Below are positions 7,997 through 16,306 of a stretch of DNA of 34,154 nt, one piece after another. The notes beneath the pieces are model-generated. The model was given only the letters and a program-made list of their open reading frames with translations, searched no databases and had not been told where the DNA came from. The first letter of the stretch is position 1; the number at the start of each line of letters is the position of its first letter. The position numbers and the translations under genes were made by a program. This DNA comes from an uncultured Methanobrevibacter sp. (GTDB taxonomy: Archaea; Methanobacteriota; Methanobacteria; Methanobacteriales; Methanobacteriaceae), in assembly GCF_947169325.1 (NCBI RefSeq), contig NZ_CAMVPN010000019.1, positions 1 through 34,154 of the forward strand. Reading direction: 5' to 3'.

Positions 7997-8836
7997 ATGA
8001 CAGACATTCATTTAGAGACAAAAAACTTATCTTTTACATATTCAGATGGAACAAAGGCTTTAAGAAATGTAAATATTCAAATTAAAAAAGGAGAAAAAAT
8101 AGCCATTATGGGACCTAACGGAGCCGGCAAATCCACTTTGTTTTCCCATTTCAACGGTTTAACAGAACCTACTTCAGGCCATGTTGAAATTGACGGTGAA
8201 AAGATAGTTTTCGAAAGAGAAGAACTGCTTAAGGTAAGGCAAAAGGTTGGAATAGTATTCCAGGATCCCAATGATCAGCTCTTTGCACCTACAGTTAAGG
8301 AAGATGTCGCATTCGGACCTATGAACCTGGGACTTGAATATGAAGAAGTTGAAAAAAGAATCGCAGAATCACTGGAAATGGTCGGCATGAGAGGCTTTGA
8401 AGATAAAACCCCACACCACCTAAGCGGAGGCCAGCAGAAAAGAGTCGCCATTGCAGGAATTGTTGCAATGAGGCCTGAAATAATGATTCTTGATGAGCCT
8501 ACTGCAGGTCTTGACCCTGAAGGTGTCGATAAGGTATTGGATATCTTAAACGAACTCAACAAAGATGGAATGAGCATAGTCATCTCTTCCCACGACATAG
8601 AGATGGTGAATGAATTTGCAGACAAGATCTTTGTCCTCTACAATGGTGAAATAATCGCCGAAGGAGACAAGCATCAGATATTTTCCGATAAGGAACTGTT
8701 AAAAAAAGCACACTTGAAAGCACCGGTTGCAACCGAAATACTTTATAAATTAAAAGAAAACGGATTGGATGTGGATACTGAAAAATTAAACATTGATGAA
8801 GTGGTTGAAGAAATATTGAAAGCGACAAAAAATTAA
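7997..8836 (+). CDS. cbiO: ECF transporter ATPase CbiO/NikO
   Basis: ABC ATPase of 279 residues. It has Walker [10 protein letters not shown] (residues 39-47), a Q-loop in [12 protein letters not shown] (near 88-99, typical of ECF A components), signature LSGGQQKR (near 141), Walker [13 protein letters not shown] (near 160) and an H-switch in SSHD. It energises the CbiQ/CbiM complex for Ni2+ or Co2+ uptake. GGTG lies upstream of ATG 7997. Its stop overlaps by 4 bases the end of the convergent zinc-ribbon gene on the other strand. Confidence 0.93.
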   Translation: MTDIHLETKNLSFTYSDGTKALRNVNIQIKKGEKIAIMGPNGAGKSTLFSHFNGLTEPTSGHVEIDGEKIVFEREELLKVRQKVGIVFQDPNDQLFAPTVKEDVAFGPMNLGLEYEEVEKRIAESLEMVGMRGFEDKTPHHLSGGQQKRVAIAGIVAMRPEIMILDEPTAGLDPEGVDKVLDILNELNKDGMSIVISSHDIEMVNEFADKIFVLYNGEIIAEGDKHQIFSDKELLKKAHLKAPVATEILYKLKENGLDVDTEKLNIDEVVEEILKATKN

Positions 8837-9033
8837 TTTGTAGCTTTTCTTCTATTTTTAAGTTTATCCTTGAGTTTCACAATGAACTCAAATTCGTCGT
8901 CAAGTTCCGGAGAGTTGGCAAAGCCGCAGTTTGGGCAATGTATGCTATTGCAGCCAAGTTTGCCGCAGCTGGAACATCCACGATTTTCTATTGTAGTTTC
9001 ATCAAATTCGAAACCACACATACGACATTTCAT
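8833..9033 (-). CDS. Small zinc-ribbon protein next to feoAB (66 aa)
   Basis: The protein carries CRMC near residues 3-6, CSSCGKLGC near 20-28, and HCPNCG near 32-37, enough Cys for one or two Zn ribbons or a Cys-ligated iron site. A charged helical tail follows ([18 protein letters not shown]). GGTG lies upstream of ATG 9033. It follows feoA by 52 bases on the same strand, so it is probably the last gene of the ferrous-iron cluster. I do not know a function; metal sensing, iron-chaperone or adaptor roles in Feo uptake are possibilities only. Confidence 0.8.
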   Translation of the reverse strand: MKCRMCGFEFDETTIENRGCSSCGKLGCNSIHCPNCGFANSPELDDEFEFIVKLKDKLKNRRKATN

Positions 9034-9085
9034 AATAACACCGTTAATAAAATTAGTTTAAAAAAAATAAATGAAAAGATTGAAG

Positions 9086-9313
9086 TTATTCCACTTCAAT
9101 GTTTTCAGCTTCTTCTTTACGAAGACAAACATCATACCCTTTTACACTCATTTCAATAGGATCTCCTAAAGTAGCAACTTTTTTTACAGTAATTTTAGCT
9201 CCTTTTACAAAACCCATACCTAACAAGTGTCTTCTTAAATCCACGTCACCAGTATCATGGTATTTCACCAAAGTTACTGTTTCACCTGGTTTTGTATCTT
9301 TTAAGGTTTTCAT
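9086..9313 (-). CDS. feoA: Ferrous iron transport protein A
   Basis: A 75-residue SH3-like FeoA protein. LLGMGFVKGAKITVKK (residues about 30-45) and the closing GYDVCLRKEEAENIEV strand are the family hallmarks. FeoA is a cytoplasmic partner of the FeoB Fe2+ channel. It lies downstream of feoB on the same strand but has its own TATA box and iron boxes in the 135-base gap, so it can be transcribed separately. GGTGA lies just before ATG 9313. Confidence 0.95.
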   Translation of the reverse strand: MKTLKDTKPGETVTLVKYHDTGDVDLRRHLLGMGFVKGAKITVKKVATLGDPIEMSVKGYDVCLRKEEAENIEVE

Positions 9314-9332
9314 ATTATCACCATAATCAAAT

Positions 9333-9408
9333 AATTTTTAGGCATACTAAAAATTCATTGTATTATATTATGTTACAACAAGTATATAAATATTTAGTTA
9401 TGACTAAA
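9333..9408 (-). promoter_or_regulatory. feoA promoter with two iron boxes
   Basis: The TATA box (minus strand TTTATATA, 9383-9390) is bracketed by two inverted repeats. The downstream one has perfect 9-base arms, AATTTTTAG (9333-9341) and CTAAAAATT (9347-9355), placed around the predicted start. The upstream one is TTTAG (9393-9397) with CTAAA (9404-9408), next to the BRE position. This is the architecture of a metal-dependent (DtxR/MDR1-like) repressor site. Confidence 0.7.
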
Positions 9409-9448
9409 AATTTAAAAAAAAGTGAAAATCAGAAACATCCGATTTCAC

Positions 9449-11467
9449 TTATCCAAATCCTGCTAATCCTCCGATTTGGAAAATAAGGAATGAAACGATA
9501 TATGCAGTTACTAAAGTAATGGCACACATTGTTAATGCCCATCTGTAACTGTTGGTTTCCTGTTTGATTGCACCGATAGCTGCAAAACATGGAGTGTACA
9601 ATAAGGTAAACGCCATGAATGAGAATGCAGACAATGGAGTGAATGTGTCATGCACCAAACTTGTAATTCCTTCTTCATCATCCTCTTCCATACCTGCTAA
9701 AGTACCGAAGGTTGCAACTACAACTTCCTTAGCAGCCAATCCAGCAATAATAGCCACTGCAGCTTGCCAGGTTCCAAATCCTAATGGAGCAAATATTGGA
9801 GCGATAACACTACCAATCACACCTAAAAGGCTCATTTGAGGATCTGTTCCTCCCCATGGGAAGACATTCTGTAAAATCCACAATACTATAGAACAAGCAA
9901 GGATTAAAGTACCTGCTTTTCTTAAGAATCCTTTTACCTTTTCCCAGGTGTGTAAGAGTACACCTTTTATAGATGGTACCTTATATGTCGGCAATTCCAT
10001 AACAAACGGTGTGGATAATCCTTTAAACATAGTCCTTTTGAGGATTGCTGCAACAATAAGTGCCACAACGATACCCAACAAGTAAATTGCAAGCAACATG
10101 TTACCTTGGTTTTCAGCGAAAAATGCTGCAATAAAAATACCGTAAATCGGTAATCTGGCAGTACATGACATGAAAGGAACAAGCATCATCGCAAGCATAC
10201 GGTCCCCTTCGTTTTCCATGGTTCTTGTTGCCATAATAGCAGGCACACCACAACCAAATCCTAAAATCATAGGAATGAAAGCCTTACCGTGAAGACCCAC
10301 AATTTTGTGCATTACAATATCCAATGTGAATGCAGCCCTTGCCAGATAACCACAGTCTTCCAATATGCTCAAGAATAAAAACATCAGAATAATGATTGGC
10401 AAGAAAGTAAGAACACCACCTACACCTCCGATGATTCCATCACAGATGAATGATGAAAGAAGACCCTCACCGAGGTAACTTGCTACTAATCCTCCTAACG
10501 CACCAAATGCTTCATCAATCATGTCCTGGAAAGGAGCACCGATTGTAAATGTCAATTGGAACATTGCCCACATGATAATGATAAATATGAATGGGGCTAA
10601 AATCCTGTTTGTAACAATCTTATCAATTTTATCTGTTGTTGTTTCTTTTTCAACAGCAGGTCTTTTGACTGCTTCAGCCATCAAACCGTCAATGAATGCA
10701 TACCTTGCATTTGCAATAACTTCTTCGGGACCTTCATTATACACATCACGAAGGTGCGTACTCACTTTATCCACTTCAGCAAATATTTGGGAACTTTTTG
10801 AAGATCCTTGAACTTTTTCAATAACAATAGTGTCTTTTTCTAATAATTTTATTGCGGTCCATACTGACGGAACATCCAATAGACTTTTATCCTGTTCAAT
10901 AATAGCTTGCAAATCCATCAAATGACCTTTGATGTCATTTCCATAGGATAACTTTTCACTGGAGTCGATTGGACTTTTGGACTGCTTTTCAACGGTTGTT
11001 AATAATTCTTCGAAACCGTCTTTATTTTTTGCATTTATTTCAACAACAGGGAATCCTAAAAGTTCGCTCATCAAACCAATGTCAATGATATGATCCCTTT
11101 TCTTTGCAAAATCGTTCATGTTAAGAGCCATCACCATGTTGGCTCCAAGTTCCATCATTTGAACTGTTAAATATAAATTACGTTCCAAATTAGCAGCATC
11201 AACTACATTAATAATTACATCAGAGTCATCATCCACAATGAAATCCCTTGAAACGATCTCCTCCATGGAGTGAGCGCTTAATGCATAATTACCCGGCAAA
11301 TCAACAACCTCATATTCATAACTGCCGTGGGTAAAACTACCTTCTGCTCTTTCAACAGTTTTTCCAGGCCAGTTTCCGACATGTTGGCGCATACCAGTTA
11401 ATTGATTGAATACAGTAGTTTTCCCTACATTAGGGTTTCCTGCTAATCCTACAATTAATTTTGTCAT
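9449..11467 (-). CDS. feoB: Ferrous iron transporter FeoB
   Basis: The Fe2+ membrane transporter, 672 residues and close to the usual archaeal length. The N-terminal GTPase domain shows G1 GNPNVGKT (10-17), G3 DLPGNY (near 57) and G4 NMND (near 116). Then come the helical GDI region and the polytopic Gate domains with the Cys-containing GFGCGVPAIMATR and MSCTARLPIYG motifs. The C-terminal segment contains TPCFAAIGAIKQE. The gene is first in the minus-strand feoB-feoA-zinc-ribbon cluster. Iron boxes lie immediately upstream (11576-11640), so expression is probably repressed by iron. Confidence 0.97.
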   Translation of the reverse strand: MTKLIVGLAGNPNVGKTTVFNQLTGMRQHVGNWPGKTVERAEGSFTHGSYEYEVVDLPGNYALSAHSMEEIVSRDFIVDDDSDVIINVVDAANLERNLYLTVQMMELGANMVMALNMNDFAKKRDHIIDIGLMSELLGFPVVEINAKNKDGFEELLTTVEKQSKSPIDSSEKLSYGNDIKGHLMDLQAIIEQDKSLLDVPSVWTAIKLLEKDTIVIEKVQGSSKSSQIFAEVDKVSTHLRDVYNEGPEEVIANARYAFIDGLMAEAVKRPAVEKETTTDKIDKIVTNRILAPFIFIIIMWAMFQLTFTIGAPFQDMIDEAFGALGGLVASYLGEGLLSSFICDGIIGGVGGVLTFLPIIILMFLFLSILEDCGYLARAAFTLDIVMHKIVGLHGKAFIPMILGFGCGVPAIMATRTMENEGDRMLAMMLVPFMSCTARLPIYGIFIAAFFAENQGNMLLAIYLLGIVVALIVAAILKRTMFKGLSTPFVMELPTYKVPSIKGVLLHTWEKVKGFLRKAGTLILACSIVLWILQNVFPWGGTDPQMSLLGVIGSVIAPIFAPLGFGTWQAAVAIIAGLAAKEVVVATFGTLAGMEEDDEEGITSLVHDTFTPLSAFSFMAFTLLYTPCFAAIGAIKQETNSYRWALTMCAITLVTAYIVSFLIFQIGGLAGFG

Positions 11468-11544
11468 TAACCATTTCTCCCATTTTTTATTTTAAATTAC
11501 TGAATCATATTTTATCAAAATACAACTCGATATACTAAAAAAAA

Positions 11545-11640
11545 TTTTTAGTCTAAGTCTATAAATCCCTAAAAATTAGGTTAACCTAAACATAATATTA
11601 AATTGGATTTAATGCTATTTAAATATTTAGGTATACCAAA
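11545..11640 (-). promoter_or_regulatory. feoB promoter region with iron boxes
   Basis: A TATA-like element (minus strand ATTTATAG, near 11559-11566) is preceded by the perfect 14-base palindrome TTAGGTTAACCTAA (11576-11589). A second box, TTTAGGTATACCAAA (11626-11640), contains a perfect GGTATACC core. Downstream of the TATA box, TTTTTAGTCTAAG (11545-11557) supplies further partial half-sites. The far box is closer to the divergent TPR gene and could act on it. Confidence 0.65.
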
Positions 11641-11697
11641 TAAATTCAAAATTTATTTATAGTATTAAACCACCATATAATAAATTAGGTCGATATA

Positions 11698-12705
11698 ATG
11701 AGTGAAGCCATTGAAAGTGCAAAACAGTACATTGCAGATGAAAATTGCAAAGAGGCATTGCAGCTAGCCCGTAAAAGGCATGGAAAGGATGACGTTGAAG
11801 ACTATCTTGCAATTCTTGATTTGTTAATAGATGCAGACTACATACCTGCAATTGAAGAGAAAGGACTCTATTACCAATACTACGATGAAACACATGACAA
11901 TAACGATTACGGTGAAAAATACTTCAACGAATACCTTGAAAAACAGCCAAGATCAATAAATGCAATATGTGACCTTGCACTATCCAGATTCAACAAAGGC
12001 CATGTCGATGAGGCAATTGACTACATGGACAAGGCACTTGAGAAATACAAATCATATTCAAGAGTTGAAAAGCCACGTATCAGCAAAAAGGAAGTTTTGA
12101 TTGGTAAAATCGAGCTTTTGATTAAAGCCAAAAGACATGATGATGCGCTGGGCGAACTCAACAAATACGAAAACCAGTACGGAAGCAATGAAAAGCTGGA
12201 TTTGTATAAGGGACAGATGCTTCAAAAGACTGGGAAAAACCGAGAAGCGCTCGAATATCTTGAAAGATCCATTCAAAATGAGGACACCATTATCGGATTC
12301 AATGCCAAAGGCGACGCATTATTTGAACTCAAACAATACAAGGAAGCATTGAAAAACTACAAAAACTGCATCCATTATGAAGGCAAGATTGAAGATGATT
12401 TAGAACTGATTACCAATTTCAACTACAAGGCGGCATTCTGCTGCGTCAATCTGGGAGATGACCAGGAAGCCATCAAATATCTGAACAAAACCATCAGCAT
12501 GCTTAATGAACATGGCAGGCTTCCGAATGACATCGAAGCGATCTATCAGAAATGTTCCTTTGAAAAGGAAAGGATTATGAAAAAAGGCGAAGTAGAAGAC
12601 AAGGAATTCAGAAAAACCAGATTCTTTTCAACAAGAACATCACTTATAATACTGGCAGCCATTCTAGTTTTATATCTCATATTGAGATTTTTGGGTTATC
12701 ATTAA
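11698..12705 (+). CDS. TPR-repeat protein with C-terminal membrane anchor
   Basis: A 335-residue protein made mostly of tetratricopeptide-like helix pairs (recognisable AxxxxNKGHVDEAIDYMDKAL near residues 98-117, and similar units near 150-260). It ends in a single hydrophobic segment, LIILAAILVLYLILRFLG (about 315-332), so it is a tail-anchored protein with its TPR domain in the cytoplasm. TPR domains are scaffolds for protein contacts, and no partner can be named. It is divergent from feoB, with a TATA box near 11652-11661 and an iron box 12 bases upstream of it, so coregulation with iron uptake is possible. The start has AGGTCGAT upstream. Confidence 0.75.
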   Translation: MSEAIESAKQYIADENCKEALQLARKRHGKDDVEDYLAILDLLIDADYIPAIEEKGLYYQYYDETHDNNDYGEKYFNEYLEKQPRSINAICDLALSRFNKGHVDEAIDYMDKALEKYKSYSRVEKPRISKKEVLIGKIELLIKAKRHDDALGELNKYENQYGSNEKLDLYKGQMLQKTGKNREALEYLERSIQNEDTIIGFNAKGDALFELKQYKEALKNYKNCIHYEGKIEDDLELITNFNYKAAFCCVNLGDDQEAIKYLNKTISMLNEHGRLPNDIEAIYQKCSFEKERIMKKGEVEDKEFRKTRFFSTRTSLIILAAILVLYLILRFLGYH

Positions 12706-12801
12706 CCCTGATTTTTAAATGAATTCAAAAGATTTATATATCAAAAAATAACAATAGTTATATAACTAGTTATTTTTAGACCGGATGTTTCTGACTAAAA
12801 A

Positions 12802-12891
12802 TTTAGGCATGCCTAAAAATTTAGAAACATTTATATACTATGACAACCAACATCAATAACAAGTGACACATATTTAGGTACGCCTAAATAT
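12802..12891 (+). promoter_or_regulatory. Strong iron-box promoter facing a gene-free region
   Basis: TTTATATA (12830-12837) is flanked by TTTAGGCATGCCTAAA (12802-12817, a perfect 16-base palindrome) and by ATATTTAGG/CCTAAATAT (12870-12878 and 12883-12891). The second box covers about +10 to +30 of the predicted transcript. The layout is the same as at feoA, but no protein gene follows on this strand before 13663. Confidence 0.7.
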
Positions 12892-13076
12892 TCACTTGAC
12901 AAAACATATATTATCAGTCGATAATAATACAATCTCCAAAAAACATATAGAATATTAAATTAGCTTTTCACAATTTTCTAATTTAATATCGGGAAATTAT
13001 CTGCCAAAATTTCCATAAAACAAAACATTGGTGTTTATAACTCTCCAAAACATAAACACCAAAACTCTCTCTTTTT
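12860..13076 (+). ncRNA. Candidate iron-regulated small RNA
   Basis: Predicted from sequence only. A TATA box with paired iron boxes points to a start near 12860. The next 215 bases have no credible reading frame but contain three successive perfect hairpins: a 12-bp stem (12952-12963 with 12978-12989), a 7-bp stem GGAAATT/AATTTCC (12992-12998 with 13008-13014), and an 11-bp stem TTGGTGTTTAT/ATAAACACCAA (13028-13038 with 13052-13062). The last is followed by a pyrimidine and T tract (13065-13076), like a terminator. This is what an iron-responsive regulatory RNA would look like. The last hairpin could instead terminate the convergent gene at 13087. Confidence 0.45.
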
Positions 13077-13086
13077 AAAAAATTTC

Positions 13087-13587
13087 TCAATATCCTTCGC
13101 CATCGTAATTTGAGGCATCATCATAGATTTCCTCATCCCAGTAATTATACTCAATATAATCATCGATTTGCTGGTTCAAACCCCAGTTATGATTATCATA
13201 ATAATTATATGCATCAAAGCCCGAACTGACGCTTCTTAGAGTAACGTCCTTGGATTTGGAAGCGGACTTGTAATGGCTGTCCCCATAGAATTTTACTTTG
13301 ACATTATAGCTTCCCACATCATATTTCACGCGAAGACCCTTGCCGTAGGATTTGGATTTCCATTCATAATTGCCGTTGGAATCAGTGATGGTATATTTGA
13401 TTTTTCCGTTGCTTGATATTTCTCTGCCCTTGCTGTCGACAAGCTTGATTAGAATCACTCCTTTGCCGTCAAACCATTTGTCGGTAGATATTTTCACTTT
13501 AACGTTTTCCTTTGCAAATGCATGGCCTGCAAACAGTATAAAGCAAAGCCCAATAATAGCCAGAATGATGATGATTTTTCTGTTCAT
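13087..13587 (-). CDS. Small secreted surface protein with Tyr/Asp-rich tail
   Basis: A 166-residue protein with a signal peptide (IIIILAIIGLCFILFAGHAFA, residues about 4-24), a beta-sandwich-like domain of about 90 residues of the kind used in Methanobrevibacter adhesin-like proteins (VKVKFYGDSHYKSASKSKDV), and a tail of about 45 residues rich in Tyr, Asp and Asn (IDDYIEYNYWDEEIYDD). GGTGA precedes ATG 13587. It is divergent from the MarR gene across 84 bases, so the regulator may control it. The frameshifted gene at 14130 encodes a tail of the same character. Function unknown; a cell-surface role is inferred. Confidence 0.75.
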   Translation of the reverse strand: MNRKIIIILAIIGLCFILFAGHAFAKENVKVKISTDKWFDGKGVILIKLVDSKGREISSNGKIKYTITDSNGNYEWKSKSYGKGLRVKYDVGSYNVKVKFYGDSHYKSASKSKDVTLRSVSSGFDAYNYYDNHNWGLNQQIDDYIEYNYWDEEIYDDASNYDGEGY

Positions 13588-13671
13588 GATTTTTCACCTA
13601 AGGTTTAATGTGGATAATTTGTTACAACCTATATTTAAATATTAATTTTCATATATAATTAATTGATTCTT

Positions 13672-14133
13672 ATGATTGAATATGACGATATAATTAAAGA
13701 TTCCCCTTTTTTAGTAAACCATTTAATTTCATTGATTAAAACTCATGATTTTTACATGAATAAACACATTAAAAAGGAAACAGACATCCTGCCAAGCCAA
13801 TATTACATGTTGCTGTTCCTGTATTATGAAATGGGTACAAACCAGTCAGATATTGCCAAAGCATGCCTGATGGACAGAAGTGGAGTTTCAAGAGCATTCA
13901 AGGATTTTGAAGAAAAGGGATTAATCATAAGGGAAGTTGACGAGGACAACAAAAGGGCATACAAAATCACATTGACTGAAAAGGGAATTGAAACTTCTGA
14001 ATTTTTAATAAAAAAGGAAAAAGAATGGGACGATATGATCTGTGAAGAACTTGACATCTCCCGTGACGAGCTGCTTGAACTGCTGTCAAAACTATGCTTA
14101 AAATCCCTTGAGTTCAACAGAACCCATTTCTAG
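13672..14133 (+). CDS. MarR-family transcriptional regulator
   Basis: A 153-residue winged-helix protein. The QSDIAKACLMDRSGVSRAFK recognition region (residues about 58-77) and the wing KGLIIREVDEDNKRAYKITLTEKG (about 84-107) are typical MarR features, with flanking helices for dimerisation. I chose ATG 13672 rather than the TTG at 13663; a TATA element (TTTAAATA, near 13634) makes the message leaderless or nearly so. An inverted repeat ATTAATT/AATTAAT (13641-13647 with 13657-13663) over the start region is a possible autoregulatory site but is AT-rich. Its stop codon overlaps the end of the convergent frameshifted gene within a CTAG. The ligand is unknown. Confidence 0.88.
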   Translation: MIEYDDIIKDSPFLVNHLISLIKTHDFYMNKHIKKETDILPSQYYMLLFLYYEMGTNQSDIAKACLMDRSGVSRAFKDFEEKGLIIREVDEDNKRAYKITLTEKGIETSEFLIKKEKEWDDMICEELDISRDELLELLSKLCLKSLEFNRTHF

Positions 14134-14844
14134 CCATATCCTTCAACTTCAAGATAATCGTCAATGCCATAGTCATCACCGTATTCATAGTGGTCGTAAT
14201 ATGCACCTGGATCGCTTCTTGACAATGAATACCTGTCACCAACTACAGTATGATAATGATTTTGAGAACCAGAAAAAGCCGCCTGATGTGCCTGTGGGAT
14301 AGATTGTAGTATATGACATCTTAAAACCTGATGAGTTCAAATCAAGAATTTCATACATCAAATCACTTTCACCATACCATATATTGTCTGTTCCAAGAAT
14401 TATCCCGTAAACATCTTTGCTTTCATAGGAGTACTCAATGAAGCATTTTGATTTGCCGTCCTTGGCATAGTCGGAAATATACATGTTTACATCATCATTG
14501 TTGAATTCATCGTAATTGTCCTGACTCGTTTTCCAAACAATCATATATCCCCGCAGACCATTATAAGTCACATAGGATATGTTTTTTGCATCGTAATATC
14601 CGTATGTTCCATAAGTTCCTGTGAAATTACCGTCTGGAATGTCCTTTTCGTCGATTTTCAGACAGCTGTCCAATGTTGCAACCAAAAAATCGTCCCCTCC
14701 GATATCTTCAATTACCTTATCCGAATATGATGCATGAGACGGTGGAATGACCAGATGAACCAGAGACCCGAAAATAAAGCTCCTAATTAGGAATAGTACA
14801 CATACTATCACAATAATTATCAGGATATTTTTTGGTTTTGACAT
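14130..14844 (-). pseudogene. Membrane-anchored surface protein interrupted by a single-base frameshift
   Basis: From ATG 14844 the frame gives an N-terminal membrane segment (ILIIIVIVCVLFLIRSFIFG) and about 180 extracytoplasmic residues, then stops at 14236 after an odd end (FWFSKSLSYCSW). If one T is removed from the T5 run (plus-strand A5 at 14273-14277), the frame continues as GFSGSQNHYH and runs through a Tyr/Asp-rich tail (DHYEYGDDYGIDDYLEVEGYG, split by reading) to TAG at 14130-14132. That tail resembles the tail of the protein at 13087-13587, so the second frame is real coding sequence. The change is either a true homopolymer mutation, phase variation or a sequencing error. Function unknown. 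Confidence 0.65.
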
Positions 14845-14891
14845 GATAATATATTAACAGTTTACACACATTTATAATTATTGTCCCAGAA

Positions 14892-15005
14892 CAATTTTAC
14901 CAAGTGCCGTCAATTTTACACTGCCACTACAATTCCACATTACCACAACAATTTTACGAGATGACTTCAATTTTACCAAATCGCATCAATTTTACCTTAT
15001 GGCTT
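14892..15005. repeat. Degenerate tandem array with exact 19-bp period (CAATTTTAC-N10), six units
   Basis: CAATTTTAC starts at 14892, 14911, 14949, 14968 and 14987, and a variant CAATTCCAC at 14930, so all six are spaced exactly 19 bases. The 10 bases between the conserved blocks differ in every unit. The array ends about 8 bases before the TATA element (near 15012) of the TctA-like gene. Three or four more units occur at 24431-24492. It is not a CRISPR, since the spacers are too short and the repeat is only 9 bases. Confidence 0.8.
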
Positions 15006-15043
15006 AAACAAACTATAAATTAAAGTTAATACAATTAATAGCT

Positions 15044-16297
15044 ATGATAGAATTAGTTATTGCTTGTTTTATAGGAATACTCATTGGAACCACAACCGGA
15101 ATGATACCTGGAATACACGTCAATACGGCCGGCGCAATCCTATTTGCGTCCTCCACATTTCTTTTGACGTTTCTATCTCCTGAATTTCTTTGCGTTCTTA
15201 TGGTTTCAATGTCAATAGCACATGCACTGATAGAATTCGTTCCGTCAATGCTTTTGGGAGTCCCTCAGGAAGGCACAGCCACTTCCATCCTCCCAGGACA
15301 CAGAATGGTTCTTCAGGGACGGTCAAAGGAAGTCATACGTATCGTCTCTGTAGGTGGCTTTGGAGCAATTATCGTGACCATAGTGATGCTTCCGGTTTTT
15401 GCAATACTTCTGCCCATTCTGCATGACATTTCAAAGCCGTTTACATGGACAATACTTCTTGTTGCATCAATATATCTGACATACCGCCTAACAGGAAACA
15501 GGAGGGATTTCCTATGGTCCCTTCTCTTGTTTGTCCTTTCAGGAATTTTGGGTTGGATTATCTTTCAGACCCCAATTTCGTCAGGCGTGACGTTAATGTG
15601 CACCTTTTCAGGTCTTTTCGGAATAAGTACAATACTCTTCAGCCTGAATGATTCATCGACAATACCACATCAAAATCCGTTTTACGAACTCAATCTGGAT
15701 TTCGACAAGTTCAAAAGCATATTTGCAGGAGGAATTACCGGAGCCATACTGGGATTCCTTCCAGGGTTCGGCCCCGCACAGGGAACTGTTATAGCACAGG
15801 CTGCAAGTGGCACAAACGACAATGACGATGACGATACTGTGAATTTCCTTCTGGCGACATCAGGACTGAACGTTTCGGACTGCCTGTTTTCGCTGATTGC
15901 AATATACATCATTGGAAATCCAAGAAGCGGAATAGCAGTTTACATGTCATATCTGATTTCCGAGATGAACCTGAATCATCTGGCGATTTTCATTTTCGCA
16001 TCATTAGTGGCAGTTTCCATTTCATTGGTGCTTTCCTTGAAACTGGGCGATTCTTTTTCTAGACTGATGGGCGGTGTTGACTACAGGAAACTATCAATCG
16101 GAGTGATTATGCTCCAGATACTGATCCTGTACATCTTCATCTTTTATTACAAGGCCCCGCTCGGATATATGACCTTAGCTCTGATTACCTCAACCGCAAT
16201 GGGAATGCTGCCGCACTACATTGGCGTCGGCAAATCCCATCTGATGGGGATCTTAATCATTCCAGCTATTGTCATTTACATGCAGATGTTTATTTAG
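15044..16297 (+). CDS. TctA-like tripartite tricarboxylate transporter membrane protein
   Basis: A 417-residue protein with about 11 hydrophobic segments. The N-terminal GTTTGMIPGIHVNTAGAI motif (residues about 17-34) and its internal echo GAILGFLPGFGPAQGTVIAQ (about 233-252) are the paired Gly/Pro loops of the TctA family, carried in two inverted halves. TctA is the large permease of carboxylate importers. No TctB or binding protein TctC is nearby, as is usual for archaeal members, so the substrate is open. A TATA-like CTATAAATTA lies about 30 bases before ATG 15044, so the leader is very short. The HATPase gene begins 9 bases after the stop. Confidence 0.82.
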   Translation: MIELVIACFIGILIGTTTGMIPGIHVNTAGAILFASSTFLLTFLSPEFLCVLMVSMSIAHALIEFVPSMLLGVPQEGTATSILPGHRMVLQGRSKEVIRIVSVGGFGAIIVTIVMLPVFAILLPILHDISKPFTWTILLVASIYLTYRLTGNRRDFLWSLLLFVLSGILGWIIFQTPISSGVTLMCTFSGLFGISTILFSLNDSSTIPHQNPFYELNLDFDKFKSIFAGGITGAILGFLPGFGPAQGTVIAQAASGTNDNDDDDTVNFLLATSGLNVSDCLFSLIAIYIIGNPRSGIAVYMSYLISEMNLNHLAIFIFASLVAVSISLVLSLKLGDSFSRLMGGVDYRKLSIGVIMLQILILYIFIFYYKAPLGYMTLALITSTAMGMLPHYIGVGKSHLMGILIIPAIVIYMQMFI

Positions 16298-16306
16298 GTG
16301 ATTTAA

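Noticed and set aside
12840-12866. ATG frame of 8 codons after the 12830 TATA box
   Set aside because: It starts only a few bases after the TATA box, before the expected transcript start, and is too short.
14108-14302. 64-codon plus-strand frame after MarR
   Set aside because: It lies opposite the restored reading of the frameshifted surface protein and lacks a ribosome binding site.
14892-15005. The CAATTTTAC array as a CRISPR
   Set aside because: The repeat is 9 bases and the spacers 10 bases, far below CRISPR sizes, and no cas gene is in the window.
15044-16297. A complete TctABC transporter
   Set aside because: Only the TctA-like permease is present; no TctB or TctC gene is adjacent.
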